Positions 54,805 to 64,000 of a stretch of 64,000 nt of DNA are shown one piece after another. The notes below the pieces were generated by a model that saw only the letters and a program-made list of their open reading frames with translations, was not told the DNA's origin and did no database searches. Source of the stretch: Rhodocyclaceae bacterium. Lineage in GTDB: Bacteria; Pseudomonadota; Gammaproteobacteria; Burkholderiales; Rhodocyclaceae. The translations under genes and the position numbers were made by a program. Position 1 is the stretch's first letter. Each line of letters starts with the position of its first letter. The DNA is taken from contig JADFDU010000003.1 of the NCBI GenBank assembly GCA_018262775.1, forward strand, positions 1 through 64,000, given 5' to 3'.

Positions 54805-55404
54805 GTCCTTGCCGTCCTTCACTCTGACAACGCTGGCCTGGATTCCGTTCTGCGCCAGCAGCGTGCGCGTCTTGGCCATTTCATCGGGATTGGCGTAGGG
54901 GCCGATGCGCACCCGATGCAGGACGCCTTTCTCGGCCAGGGTCACCTGCTGCACGCTGGCCTCCACCCCTATCAACGCAAGACGCGCCTTTAGGTTGTCC
55001 GCATCGGCCGGTTTCTGGAAGGCGCCGGCCTGGAGGAAGAGCGCTTCGCCGGCGGGTGCTGGTGCGGCGGCATCCTGCTTGGGGGTGGCCTGGGGCGCGG
55101 CCTGGGGCACGGACGCATCGGTGCCGGGCAGGATCTTGTAGAACTCGAAGCGCGGCTTTTCTTCCACCTTGTCGCCGGGCTTGCCCGGCAGGGGCAGGGG
55201 TACGGCAGCCTGCTTGGCAGGGTCGGCCTTCGTCTCGTTGCCTTTCTCGGCCGCCGGTTTGTCGTTCCGGTCCACGAAAGGCAGCGGTGCCTTGTTGAGG
55301 TACCAGACGACGCCGGCGGCAACGACGACGCCGACGACCAGGCCGATGAACAGGCCGAGAATGGTGCCGCCGCCCTGCCGGCTTTTCCGCAATTGGGGTT
55401 TCAT
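54790..55404 (-). CDS. SPOR-domain membrane protein
   Basis: This 204-residue bitopic protein has a cytoplasmic basic start (MKPQLRKSRQGGG), one transmembrane helix (TILGLFIGLVVGVVVAAGVVWYL), a proline/alanine-rich linker and a C-terminal SPOR domain (FLQAGAFQKPADADNLKARL ... HRVRIGPYANPDEMAKTRTLL). SPOR domains bind denuded peptidoglycan at the division site; it is FtsN-like. It is encoded 7 bases after argS, a common order in betaproteobacteria. Confidence 0.9.
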   Translation of the reverse strand: MKPQLRKSRQGGGTILGLFIGLVVGVVVAAGVVWYLNKAPLPFVDRNDKPAAEKGNETKADPAKQAAVPLPLPGKPGDKVEEKPRFEFYKILPGTDASVPQAAPQATPKQDAAAPAPAGEALFLQAGAFQKPADADNLKARLALIGVEASVQQVTLAEKGVLHRVRIGPYANPDEMAKTRTLLAQNGIQASVVRVKDGKDAVSQ

Positions 55405-55411
55405 AGGTTCC

Positions 55412-57145
55412 TCACATGGATTCGGGTGCGCTGACGCCAATGATGGCGAGGCCGTTGCGCAACGCCTGGCGCACGGCCAGGCACAGTGCCAGCCGGGCAT
55501 TGCGTAGCCCCTCGTCATCGACGAGGAAACGCTCGGCATTATAGTAACTGTGGAATTCGCCGGCCAAATCCTTCAGGTAGAAGGCGATGAGGTGTGGCGC
55601 ATGGTCTTGCGCGGCATTGTCCACGGCCTCGGGGAATGCCGCCAGGCGCGCGCACAGCGCCTGTTCGCGTTCGTTGCCCAGCGGCGCCAGCTCGGCGCCT
55701 GCCAGCTCCGCTTCATCTCCGCCCCATTGCGCCAGCACGGAGCAAACGCGGGCGTGGGCGTACTGGATGTAATACACCGGATTCTCGTTGCTCTGCGACT
55801 TCGCCAGGTCGAGGTCGAAGTCGAGGTGCTGGTCGGACTTGCGCAGCACGTAGAAGAAGCGGCAGGCGTCGTTGCCGACCTCCTTGCGTAGCTCGCGCAG
55901 GGTGACGAATTCGCCCGAGCGCGTGCTCATCGAAGTCTTCTGGCCGTCGCGATAGAGCACGGCAAACTGCACCAGCGCCACTTCGAGGCGGCTGTCGTCG
56001 AGGCCAAGCGCCTTGAGGGCACCCTTCACGCGCGGGATGTAGCCGTGATGGTCAGCGCCCCAGATGTCGATGATGCGCTCGAAGCCGCGCTCGTACTTGT
56101 TGAGGTGGTAGGCGATGTCGGAGGCGAAGTAGGTGTACAGGCCGTTCTCGCGCTGCACGACGCGGTCCTTCTCGTCGCCGAACTCGGTGGAGCGGAACCA
56201 CTTCGCGCCGTCCTGCACATAAACGTGGCCGCGCGCTTCGAGCAGCGCCACGGCTTTGTCCACCAGGCCGGTATCGAACAGCGAACGCTCGGAAAACCAG
56301 TGGTCGAAATGCACGCCGAACTCGGCGAGATCATCGCGGCTGTCGCCGAGCTGCTCGGTCAGCACGTAGTTGTGCACGTAGGCGTAGTCGTCGCCGAGCA
56401 GGCGCTTGGCGTTGGCGATAAGGGCGTCGAGATGCGCCTCGGCGTCCGTTGCGGCATCGGGCGCGCCGTCGAGCACGTGGGCGACGTCGCGCCGGTAACG
56501 CGTGCCGTGCGCTTTCTGGATGGCCGCGGCCATGTCGCGCACATAGTCGCCCTGATAGGCGTTGTTCGGGAACGGAAGGGTCGAGCCGTGCAGTTCGAGA
56601 TAGCGCAGCCAGGTAGACAGCGCGAGGATGTCCATCTGCCGGCCGGCGTCGTTCACATAGAACTCGCGCACCACCTTGTAGCCGGCAAAATCAAGCAGAT
56701 TGGCAAGGCTGGCGCCGTAAGCCGCGCCGCGGCCGTGGCCGACGTGCAGCGGACCGGTCGGGTTGGCCGAAACGAACTCGACCTGCACTTTCGCGCCGCC
56801 GCCCCGTTCGCTGCGGCCGAAATCATTGCCGCGTTCCAGCACCGCGCGCACCACCTGCAGCCTGGCGGCAGGGGCGAGCGTGAAATTGATGAAGCCGGCG
56901 CCCGCCACCTCGGCCTTGGCGACGAGCGGCGACTTTGGCAATTCGGCGAGCAGGCGGCCGGCGATGTCGCGCGGGTTGAGCTTGAGCGGCTTGGCCAGCT
57001 GCAGAGCGAGGTTGCTGGCGAAGTCGCCGTATCCGGCCTGCTTCGGCCGTTCGAGCAGGATGGGCGCGTTGTGGCTGTCCGGCGCCACGCTCGCCAGCGC
57101 CGCGCGCAGCAGGGTCGTCAGTTCGGATCGGATGTCTGCTGCCAT
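55412..57145 (-). CDS. argS: arginyl-tRNA synthetase
   Basis: This 577-residue class I synthetase has EFVSANPTGPLHVGHGRGAAYG (HIGH motif), the DALR anticodon-binding C-terminus (QYAHARVCSVLAQ ... HLIAFYLKDLAGEFHSYYN) and KTSMSTRSGEFVTLRELR. It charges tRNA-Arg. The start MAADIRSELTTLL at 57145 is preferred; an in-frame ATG 7 codons upstream is possible. The 732-aa track ORF is read-through. Confidence 0.96.
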   Translation of the reverse strand: MAADIRSELTTLLRAALASVAPDSHNAPILLERPKQAGYGDFASNLALQLAKPLKLNPRDIAGRLLAELPKSPLVAKAEVAGAGFINFTLAPAARLQVVRAVLERGNDFGRSERGGGAKVQVEFVSANPTGPLHVGHGRGAAYGASLANLLDFAGYKVVREFYVNDAGRQMDILALSTWLRYLELHGSTLPFPNNAYQGDYVRDMAAAIQKAHGTRYRRDVAHVLDGAPDAATDAEAHLDALIANAKRLLGDDYAYVHNYVLTEQLGDSRDDLAEFGVHFDHWFSERSLFDTGLVDKAVALLEARGHVYVQDGAKWFRSTEFGDEKDRVVQRENGLYTYFASDIAYHLNKYERGFERIIDIWGADHHGYIPRVKGALKALGLDDSRLEVALVQFAVLYRDGQKTSMSTRSGEFVTLRELRKEVGNDACRFFYVLRKSDQHLDFDLDLAKSQSNENPVYYIQYAHARVCSVLAQWGGDEAELAGAELAPLGNEREQALCARLAAFPEAVDNAAQDHAPHLIAFYLKDLAGEFHSYYNAERFLVDDEGLRNARLALCLAVRQALRNGLAIIGVSAPESM

Positions 57146-57281
57146 TGCTACCTTATTGCTACTCATTGCTACCGTTGCAATTCCAGGAAAGGGTGAATTA
57201 TACCCGCCCACCCTGCCGGGCCAGGCGCGGCCCCCTGCCAAATGTGGGTAAAATCGGCGCTTTCCTCCACGCGCGGTCACC

Positions 57282-58823
57282 TTGCGAATCTTCCGCTTAA
57301 TTCGAATCGTCAGCGTCGGCATCCGCTTCGGCCTCGACCAGATGATTCTCGACCACGCGCAGACCAAGGGCCTGCAGCGTGCCCTGCGCTTCGTCCTCTT
57401 CTGGCGCGATTTGTCCACGCCGCGCGCACAGCGGCTGCGCCTGGCGCTGGAGGCACTGGGGCCGATCTTCGTCAAGTTCGGCCAGATGCTGTCCACGCGG
57501 CGCGACCTGCTGCCGGTCGACATCGCCGACGAGCTGGCGAAACTGCAGGACCGCGTGCCGCCCTTTGCCTCGGCGCAGGCGGTGGCCGCCCTGGAACGCG
57601 CCTTCGGCAAGCCGGTGGCTCAGGTGTTCGAATCCTTCGCGGCGGAGCCGGTGGCCAGCGCCTCGGTGGCGCAGGTGCACTTCGCCACCCTGCCCGGCGG
57701 CAAGGAAGTGGCGGTGAAGATCCTGCGGCCGGACATCGAGCGCGTCATCGCCCACGACATCGGCCTGCTCGATGCGGCGGCGGGCCTGGTCGAGGCGCTG
57801 TGGCCTGACGGCCGGCGCCTGAAGCCGCGCGAGGTGGTGGCGGAATTCAAAAAACACCTCGGCGACGAGCTCGACCTCATGCGCGAAGCGGCCAACTGCT
57901 CGCAACTGCGGCGCAATTTTCTCCATTCGCCGCTGCTCGCCGTGCCGGAAGTGCACTGGGACTGGTGCTCGACCTCGGTGATGGTGATGGAGCGCATGCA
58001 CGGCACGCCGGTCGGCCAGATCGAGCGCCTGCGCAGCGAAGGCGTGGACCTCAAGGCGCTGTCACGCGCCGGCGTCGAGATCTTCTTCACGCAGGTGTTC
58101 CGCGACGCCTTCTTCCACGCCGACATGCACCCGGGCAACATCCTCGTGACGCCGACCGGGCAATACATCGCCCTCGACTTCGGCATCATGGGCACGCTCA
58201 CCGACGTCGACAAGAACTACCTGGCACAGAATTTCCTCGGCTTCTTCCGCCGCGACTACAAGGCGGTGGCACAGGCGCACATCGACGCCGGCTGGGTGCC
58301 GGCAGATACGCGCATCGACGAATTCGAGACCGCCATCCGCGCCGTGTGCGAACCGGTGTTCGACCGGCCGCTGAAGGACATCTCCTTCGGCAAGACGCTG
58401 CTGCGCCTGTTCCAGGCCGGGCGCCGCTTCAATGTCGAGATCCAGCCGCAGTTGGTGATGCTGCAAAAGACGCTGCTCAACATCGAAGGCCTCGGCCGCC
58501 AGCTCGATCCCGAACTGGACCTGTGGACCACGGCCAAGCCCTTCCTCGAGCGCTGGATGCAGGAGCGCATCGGCCTGCGCGGCCTGGTGAGCAACCTGAA
58601 GCGCGAGGCGCCGCAATGGGCCATGCTGCTGCCGCAGTTGCCGCGCCTGCTGCACGGCGCGCTCGCCGACGAGCCGCTGCGCGCGATACGCAGGGAAATC
58701 GCCCGCCTGCAGGCCGAACAGCAACGTCAAAGCAGATTGCTGTGGGTGGTGGCGGCGCTGTTTGGCACACTGCTCGGCGCACTTTTCGCCGCACTTTTCG
58801 TCGTCCGGCTCGTTTCGCTATAA
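57282..58823 (+). CDS. ubiB: ubiquinone biosynthesis accessory factor UbiB
   Basis: This 513-residue ABC1/ADCK kinase-like protein has [20 protein letters not shown] with the KxGQ motif, [37 protein letters not shown] and two C-terminal transmembrane helices ([23 protein letters not shown]). It is needed for aerobic ubiquinone synthesis at the membrane. The start codon is TTG (57282), giving [13 protein letters not shown]. Confidence 0.95.
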   Translation: MRIFRLIRIVSVGIRFGLDQMILDHAQTKGLQRALRFVLFWRDLSTPRAQRLRLALEALGPIFVKFGQMLSTRRDLLPVDIADELAKLQDRVPPFASAQAVAALERAFGKPVAQVFESFAAEPVASASVAQVHFATLPGGKEVAVKILRPDIERVIAHDIGLLDAAAGLVEALWPDGRRLKPREVVAEFKKHLGDELDLMREAANCSQLRRNFLHSPLLAVPEVHWDWCSTSVMVMERMHGTPVGQIERLRSEGVDLKALSRAGVEIFFTQVFRDAFFHADMHPGNILVTPTGQYIALDFGIMGTLTDVDKNYLAQNFLGFFRRDYKAVAQAHIDAGWVPADTRIDEFETAIRAVCEPVFDRPLKDISFGKTLLRLFQAGRRFNVEIQPQLVMLQKTLLNIEGLGRQLDPELDLWTTAKPFLERWMQERIGLRGLVSNLKREAPQWAMLLPQLPRLLHGALADEPLRAIRREIARLQAEQQRQSRLLWVVAALFGTLLGALFAALFVVRLVSL

Positions 58824-58862
58824 TCCGCGCGTTCCGTTCTCTCCAGCACCGCGAAAGATGCC

Positions 58863-60287
58863 ATGCTGATCACCTTCGTCGCCCTCTATCTGGTGGTTTC
58901 GATCGCCATCGGCCTGCTCGCCGCCATGCGCGTGCACAATGCGCGGGACTACATCTCCGCCGGACGCAACCTGCCGCTGTACATCGTCACCGCCATGGTC
59001 TTCGCCACCTGGTTCGGCGCGGAAACGGTGCTCGGTATCTCGGCGACCTTTCTCAAGGAGGGCATGCACGGACTGGTGTCGGATCCGATCGGCGCCTCGC
59101 TCTGCCTGATCCTTTTTGGCCTGCTCTTCGCCCGCCCCCTGTACCGCCTCAACCTGCTGACCATCGGCGACTATTACCGCCTGCGCTACGGCCGCCTGGT
59201 CGAGCTCGTCGCCTCGGTGTGCATCGTCATTTCCTACCTGGGCTGGGTCTCGGCACAAATCACCGCCCTCGGCCTGGTGTTCAACCTGCTCTCCCAGGGC
59301 GCCATTTCCACCAGCGCCGGCATGCTCATCGGCGCCGCCGTGGTGCTGACCTACACGATCTTCGGCGGCATGTGGTCGGTGGCGATCACGACCTTCATCC
59401 AGATGATTGTCATCGTCATCGGCCTGATTTACATCATGATGATCGCCGGCGACCTCGCCGGCGGTTTCGGCAACGTGGTGCAGCACGCGGCCGATGCCGG
59501 CAAGTTCGCCGTGCTGCCCGAGGCCAACTGGGTCGGCATCGTCGGCTTCATCGCCGCACTCATCACCATGGGTTTCGGCTCGATTCCGCAGCAGGATGTG
59601 TTCCAGCGCGCCAACACCTCGAAAAATGAGGGCATCGCGGTCTGGGGCTCCGTGCTCGGCGGCCTCGCCTATTTCATCTTCGCCTTCATTCCACTGATGC
59701 TCGCCTATTCCGCGACCCTGATCGACCCGGCCACGGTCGAGCATCTGATCGATGCCGATCCGCAGCACATCCTGCCCCGGTTGATCCTCGACCACATGTC
59801 GCCGCTGGCGCAGGTGGTGTTTTTCGGCGCCCTGCTGTCGGTGATCATGAGCACCGCCAGCGGCACGCTGCTGGCGCCGTCGGTGATTGTTTCGGAGAAT
59901 ATCCTGCGCGGCCTGATGCGCGACGTCAGCGACGACCAGTTGCTGCGCATGACGCGTTTCGTCGTGTTTGGTTTCACCGTGTTGGTGACGGTCTACGCCC
60001 TCACGACAACCGAGAGCATCCACACGATGGTGGAGAACGCCTACAAGATCACCCTGGCCGCTGCCTTCGTGCCGCTCGCCGCCGGCTTGTACTGGCGCCG
60101 CGCCAGCAACCAGGGCGCGATCTTCGCCGCGCTGGCCGGCCTGGCCGTGTGGATCGCCTGCGAAATCGTGGCGCCCGACAGCGACATTCCGCCCCAGCTT
60201 GCCGGCTTCCTTGCCAGCCTGATCGGCATGCTGGCCGGCTCGCTGCTACCGCAATGGATCGCGCCACCGTCACGCCGCGCGCACTGA
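58863..60287 (+). CDS. sodium:solute symporter (SSS family)
   Basis: This 474-residue membrane protein has about 12-13 hydrophobic segments. Family features are SAGRNLPLYIVTAMVFATWFGAETVLG, YRLRYGRLVELVASV, and SIPQQDVFQRANTSKNE. The substrate is unknown; distant relatives carry proline, pantothenate or organic acids. It begins about 40 bases after ubiB on the same strand. Confidence 0.9.
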   Translation: MLITFVALYLVVSIAIGLLAAMRVHNARDYISAGRNLPLYIVTAMVFATWFGAETVLGISATFLKEGMHGLVSDPIGASLCLILFGLLFARPLYRLNLLTIGDYYRLRYGRLVELVASVCIVISYLGWVSAQITALGLVFNLLSQGAISTSAGMLIGAAVVLTYTIFGGMWSVAITTFIQMIVIVIGLIYIMMIAGDLAGGFGNVVQHAADAGKFAVLPEANWVGIVGFIAALITMGFGSIPQQDVFQRANTSKNEGIAVWGSVLGGLAYFIFAFIPLMLAYSATLIDPATVEHLIDADPQHILPRLILDHMSPLAQVVFFGALLSVIMSTASGTLLAPSVIVSENILRGLMRDVSDDQLLRMTRFVVFGFTVLVTVYALTTTESIHTMVENAYKITLAAAFVPLAAGLYWRRASNQGAIFAALAGLAVWIACEIVAPDSDIPPQLAGFLASLIGMLAGSLLPQWIAPPSRRAH

Positions 60288-60337
60288 ACGAATGAAGCGG
60301 GTCCCCTCAGAAATGAATACGCAAGACAATTACCCCC

Positions 60338-60396
60338 TCATTCCCGCGAAAGCGGGAATCCACGAAGCGTCTGGATTCCCGCTTTCGCGGGAATGA
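60338..60396. repeat. perfect 25-bp-arm palindrome of the CATTCCCGCGAAAGCGGGAATCCA type
   Basis: TCATTCCCGCGAAAGCGGGA... and its exact complement face each other across a 9-base loop. It is the best-preserved of three copies (also 16529 and 40967). The 60288-60595 gap holds this, the hairpin near 60550 and no gene. Confidence 0.8.
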
Positions 60397-60549
60397 CGGC
60401 GCTTGTCATGCGGGTATCGCCCGTTTTTCGTCATTTCAGGACTGCCGTATCCGCCCAGCCAGAGATGGACGCCGGGCGCGGGCGGAACGGCTATCCTGTG
60501 CACTCATGGGTGGCCCAACCACACGGAGCGGGCGCAGCCCGCGAACGAC

Positions 60550-60588
60550 CATCACCCCCTTCCCCGGGAAGGGGGATGGGGAGGAAGG
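60550..60588. repeat. CACCCCCTTCCCCGGGAAGG hairpin repeat, copy 2
   Basis: GC hairpin directly upstream of the VanZ-like gene; see also 10939 and 62430. Confidence 0.6.
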
Positions 60589-60595
60589 TACTCTA

Positions 60596-61660
60596 GTGAG
60601 AACCACGGCTTCACCGCTGGCGCGCTACCTTGCCATCGCCTATGCGCTGCTGATCGCCTACGCCAGCCTGCATCCCCTTTCCGGCTGGCGGGACACCGGC
60701 GCGCCGGTTTTCGACTTCCTCACGGCGGCCTGGCCGCGCTACTACACCGGCTTCGACCTCGCCGCCAACATCCTCGCCTACGTGCCGCTCGGCTTCCTCA
60801 TGGTACCGGCGCTGCAGCCGCGCCTGGGCGTGGCGGCGGCGGCGCTGCTCGCGGTACTGGCCGGCGGCGGCCTCAGCCTCATGCTGGAAACGCTGCAGAA
60901 TTTTCTGCCCGACCGCGTGCCCTCCAATATCGACCTGGCCTGCAACGCCATCGGCGCCATGATCGGCGCGGCGGCGGGCATGAACTGGGGCCGCGCACTC
61001 ATCGACGGCGGGCGCCTGCACCGGCTGCGCACGCACCTCGTCGTCAGCGGCCGTGCGGCAGATTTCGGCCTGGTGCTGCTCGGTCTGTGGCTGCTCGCGC
61101 AGCTCAATCCGGAACTGCTGCTCTTCGGCACGGGCGACCTGCGTACACTCCTCGAACTGCCACCGCTGCCCTATTCCGCACGGCGCTTCTTCGTCATCGA
61201 GGCCGGCGTGGCCGCGGCCGGCACGCTGGCCGCCGGTCTCATCGCCTGGTCGCTGCTGCGCCAGTCCAGCCGCGTCCTGCTGGTGGCGCTGCTGCTGCCC
61301 GCCCTGCTCATCAAGGCCTTCGTCAGTGCGCTGCTGGTGAACGCCGTCCAATTCGGGCACTGGATCACGCCGGGCAACATGACAGGGTTTGCCGCAGGAC
61401 TGATCGCATTGCTGGCGGCGACCCACCTGCCGCCGCTGGCGCAGCGCATGCTGGCGGCGCTGGCCCTGCTGTTCGCTACCGCGCTGGTGAACCTGGCGCC
61501 GCAGAATCCGTATCTCGCCGCTTCGCTGGCCGTCTGGCAGCAGGGGCATTTCCTCAACTTCAACGGGCTCACCAAGCTGGTCTCCAGCCTGTGGCCCTTC
61601 GCTGCGCTGCCTTTCCTGATGCTGCCGCGCGGTACAGTGGGAACGCACCATGACAAATGA
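60596..61660 (+). CDS. VanZ-like membrane protein
   Basis: This 354-residue protein starts with GTG and has about nine hydrophobic segments. The VanZ pattern is seen in FDLAANILAYVPLGFLMVPAL and SLMLETLQNFLPDRVPSNIDLACNAIGAMIGA, and a conserved-looking second half follows. VanZ-type proteins are named for teicoplanin resistance, but most bacterial members have no known role. It overlaps the next gene by 11 bases. Confidence 0.8.
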   Translation: MRTTASPLARYLAIAYALLIAYASLHPLSGWRDTGAPVFDFLTAAWPRYYTGFDLAANILAYVPLGFLMVPALQPRLGVAAAALLAVLAGGGLSLMLETLQNFLPDRVPSNIDLACNAIGAMIGAAAGMNWGRALIDGGRLHRLRTHLVVSGRAADFGLVLLGLWLLAQLNPELLLFGTGDLRTLLELPPLPYSARRFFVIEAGVAAAGTLAAGLIAWSLLRQSSRVLLVALLLPALLIKAFVSALLVNAVQFGHWITPGNMTGFAAGLIALLAATHLPPLAQRMLAALALLFATALVNLAPQNPYLAASLAVWQQGHFLNFNGLTKLVSSLWPFAALPFLMLPRGTVGTHHDK

Positions 61661-62000
61661 ACTGATCGCGCTGCGCGACCGCCTGCGCGACTTCACGCGC
61701 GAACGCGAGTGGCATCGCTACCACACGCCGAAGAACCTGGCGATAGCGCTGATCGTCGAGGCGGCCGAGCTGGCCGAGCATTTCCAGTGGCTGACACCGG
61801 AGGAAAGTCAGTCGCCGCAGGACGGCAAGCGCGAGAAGATCCGCGAGGAAATGGCCGACGTGCTGATTTATCTCATCGAGCTGGCCGATGCGCTGGACGT
61901 CGACCTCGCCGCCGCCGCACACGACAAGATCGCGAAGAACGCGCTCAAGTATCCGGTGGAGAAGGCGCGCGGCAATGCGCTGAAGTACGACGAGCTTTGA
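61650..62000 (+). CDS. MazG-like nucleotide pyrophosphohydrolase
   Basis: This 116-residue protein has the MazG-like helices WHRYHTPKNLAIALIVEAAELAEHFQW and REEMADVLIYLIELADAL, with the E-x3-E and E-x3-D metal sites. It probably hydrolyses non-canonical NTPs, as dCTPase/RS21-C6 types do. Motif copy 13 encodes the ESQSPQDGK loop between the two helices. Confidence 0.88.
   Translation: MTNELIALRDRLRDFTREREWHRYHTPKNLAIALIVEAAELAEHFQWLTPEESQSPQDGKREKIREEMADVLIYLIELADALDVDLAAAAHDKIAKNALKYPVEKARGNALKYDEL
61804..61826 (-). repeat. GCCGT-N9-RCTGACTTT motif, copy 13 (inside the MazG-like gene)
   Basis: Exact match on the minus strand, identical over all 23 bases to the intergenic copy at 53189, but here coding for a surface loop. 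Confidence 0.85.
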
Positions 62001-62056
62001 ACGAAGGGAATCCCGGGGGGATAATCAATCGCCCAACCCCCAACCGAGAGACACAC

Positions 62057-62365
62057 ATGAGCCATTTCAAATACCACGTCTTCTTCTGCTGCAACCAGCG
62101 CGAAGCCGGCGCCACCTGCTGCAACAGCCACGGCGCCGCCGACATGAAGGACTACGCCAAGGATCGCGTCGCCGCGCTCGGCCTGAAGGGCAAGGGCAAG
62201 GTGCGCATCAACTTGGCCGGCTGCCTCGACCGCTGCGATGAGGGCCCGGTGATCGTGGTGTACCCGGAGGGCACCTGGTACACCTATGTCGACAAAACCG
62301 ACATCGACGAGATCATCGAGGAACATCTGGTCAACGGCCGCGTCGTCAAGCGTCTGACGATCTGA
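62057..62365 (+). CDS. thioredoxin-like 2Fe-2S ferredoxin
   Basis: This 102-residue protein has FFCCNQREAGATCCN and later INLAGCLDRCDEGPVIVVYPEGTWY, the four-cysteine pattern of thioredoxin-like [2Fe-2S] ferredoxins. It may be an electron carrier. The start ATG 62057 was chosen over the upstream track start. The stop overlaps the next start as TGATG. Confidence 0.88.
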   Translation: MSHFKYHVFFCCNQREAGATCCNSHGAADMKDYAKDRVAALGLKGKGKVRINLAGCLDRCDEGPVIVVYPEGTWYTYVDKTDIDEIIEEHLVNGRVVKRLTI

Positions 62366-63026
62366 TGGCGAGACACGAGCGCATCCTGCTTGAAGGGCCG
62401 GCGGGAGCGCTGGAAGTCTTCGTCGAACCGCCGTCACCCCCTTCCGCGGGAAGGGGGGCGGGGGGATGGCCCACTCCCACGGGCATCGCGCTCATCACTC
62501 ATCCGCACCCGCTCTACGGCGGCACCGCCGACAATAAGGTGGTGACGACGCTGGCGAAAACTTTCCGCGAGCTGGGTTGCATCACGCTGCGTCCGAACTT
62601 TCGCGGCGTCGGCGGTTCGGCCGGCGCACACGACCACGGCATAGCCGAAACCGACGACCTGCTCGCAGTGCATGCCTATGCCCGCAAACGCTTCGGCGCT
62701 GAACTGCCTTTCTTCCTCGGCGGCTTCTCCTTCGGCGCCTACGTCGTCGCGCGGCTGGCGGCGAAGCTCGCCGAAGGCGGCGATCCGGCGCGGCGCCTCG
62801 TGCTGGTCGGCACCGCATCCGGCTTCATCGAAGGCCTGCGCAGCTACGACACCGCCGCCGTGCCGGCCGACAGCATCGTCATCCACGGCGCGCAGGACGA
62901 AACAGTGCCGCTGGCCAACGTGCTGGCCTGGGCCGAGCCGCTCGACCTGGCGGTCAGCGTGGTGCCCGGCACCGACCACTTCTTCCATCGCAAGCTGCAC
63001 CTCATCCGCCGCATCATCGACGCCCA

Positions 63027-63045
<19 letters not shown>
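62365..63045 (+). CDS. alpha/beta hydrolase
   Basis: This 226-residue protein contains [51 protein letters not shown] with the nucleophile serine in G-x-S-x-G, and a final [12 protein letters not shown] with the histidine. It is like the YcjY/dienelactone-hydrolase-type family. Residues 25-38 ([14 protein letters not shown]) are encoded by a copy of the GC hairpin repeat, inserted where relatives have a short loop. Confidence 0.85.
62430..62469. repeat. CACCCCCTTCCGCGGGAAGG hairpin repeat, copy 3 (in-frame within the hydrolase gene)
   Basis: Same family as 10939 and 60550, here translated as part of the hydrolase N-terminus without disrupting the frame. Confidence 0.65.

Positions 63046-64000
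<955 letters not shown>

Overview
The window looks like a piece of a betaproteobacterial chromosome, most likely Rhodocyclales or a close relative. This is inferred from gene content (a phenylphosphate synthase/carboxylase cluster in the order known from Thauera and Aromatoleum, a betaproteobacterial proteasome homologue, E3 with an N-terminal lipoyl domain) and from the high GC. Several shorter, more AT-rich stretches look acquired.

Layout. 1-7.4 kb: an IS3-family element cut by the window edge, two unknown genes, and a compact Tn7-like operon (TnsA-TnsB fusion, TnsC, TniQ) whose likely end lies about 27 bp from the 3' end of a tRNA-Ala(CGC) gene. 7.6-12.9 kb: housekeeping genes on the minus strand (threonylcarbamoyl-AMP synthase, purE, folD) and indolepyruvate:ferredoxin oxidoreductase iorBA. 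13-19.7 kb: the complete phosphate regulon pstSCAB-phoU-phoB-phoR, read leftwards from a recognisable PHO box. 20-23.4 kb: an inserted two-gene operon, a zinc-hook AAA ATPase and an unknown helical partner, a candidate defence system. 23.6-31.9 kb: lutC, a 3-hydroxybutyrate dehydrogenase, then aceE-aceF-BPH-lpdA, in which a proteasome-like Ntn hydrolase sits between E2 and E3 with overlapping start and stop codons. 32-33 kb: a Phd/PIN toxin-antitoxin pair and Rhs/IS3 debris.

33.9-46.3 kb is the metabolic centre: a leftward anaerobic phenol operon ppsA-ppsB-ppsC-ppcB-ppcD-ppcA-ppcC-ubiD-ubiX, followed by a DUF120 (CTP-dependent riboflavin kinase-like) gene, a NUDIX hydrolase, a flavin-binding protein and an aryl-CoA ligase. 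Phenol would be phosphorylated by PpsABC, carboxylated by PpcABCD to 4-hydroxybenzoate and probably activated to a CoA ester; ubiX and DUF120 would supply the prenyl-FMN cofactor of the UbiD-type subunits. A sigma-54 -24/-12 promoter and two upstream XylR/DmpR-type palindromes lie in front of ppsA, and the matching XylR/DmpR-family activator is divergently transcribed at 46.7 kb.

48.5-64 kb: methionine gamma-lyase, a small island of unknown genes, a PIN/AbrB pair, then mostly core genes (SDR, dsbA, SPOR protein, argS, ubiB, sodium symporter, VanZ-like protein, MazG-like, 2Fe-2S ferredoxin, hydrolase, ABC ATPase).

The most striking pattern not explained by genes is a 23-bp bipartite motif, GCCGT-N9-RCTGACTTT, with rigid spacing. 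I found 14 copies in both orientations, 13 exact and one with a single mismatch, both between genes and inside conserved coding regions. It behaves more like an uptake sequence or protein-binding site than like an inserted repeat. Several other dispersed hairpin families occur, and some have been absorbed into protein linkers.
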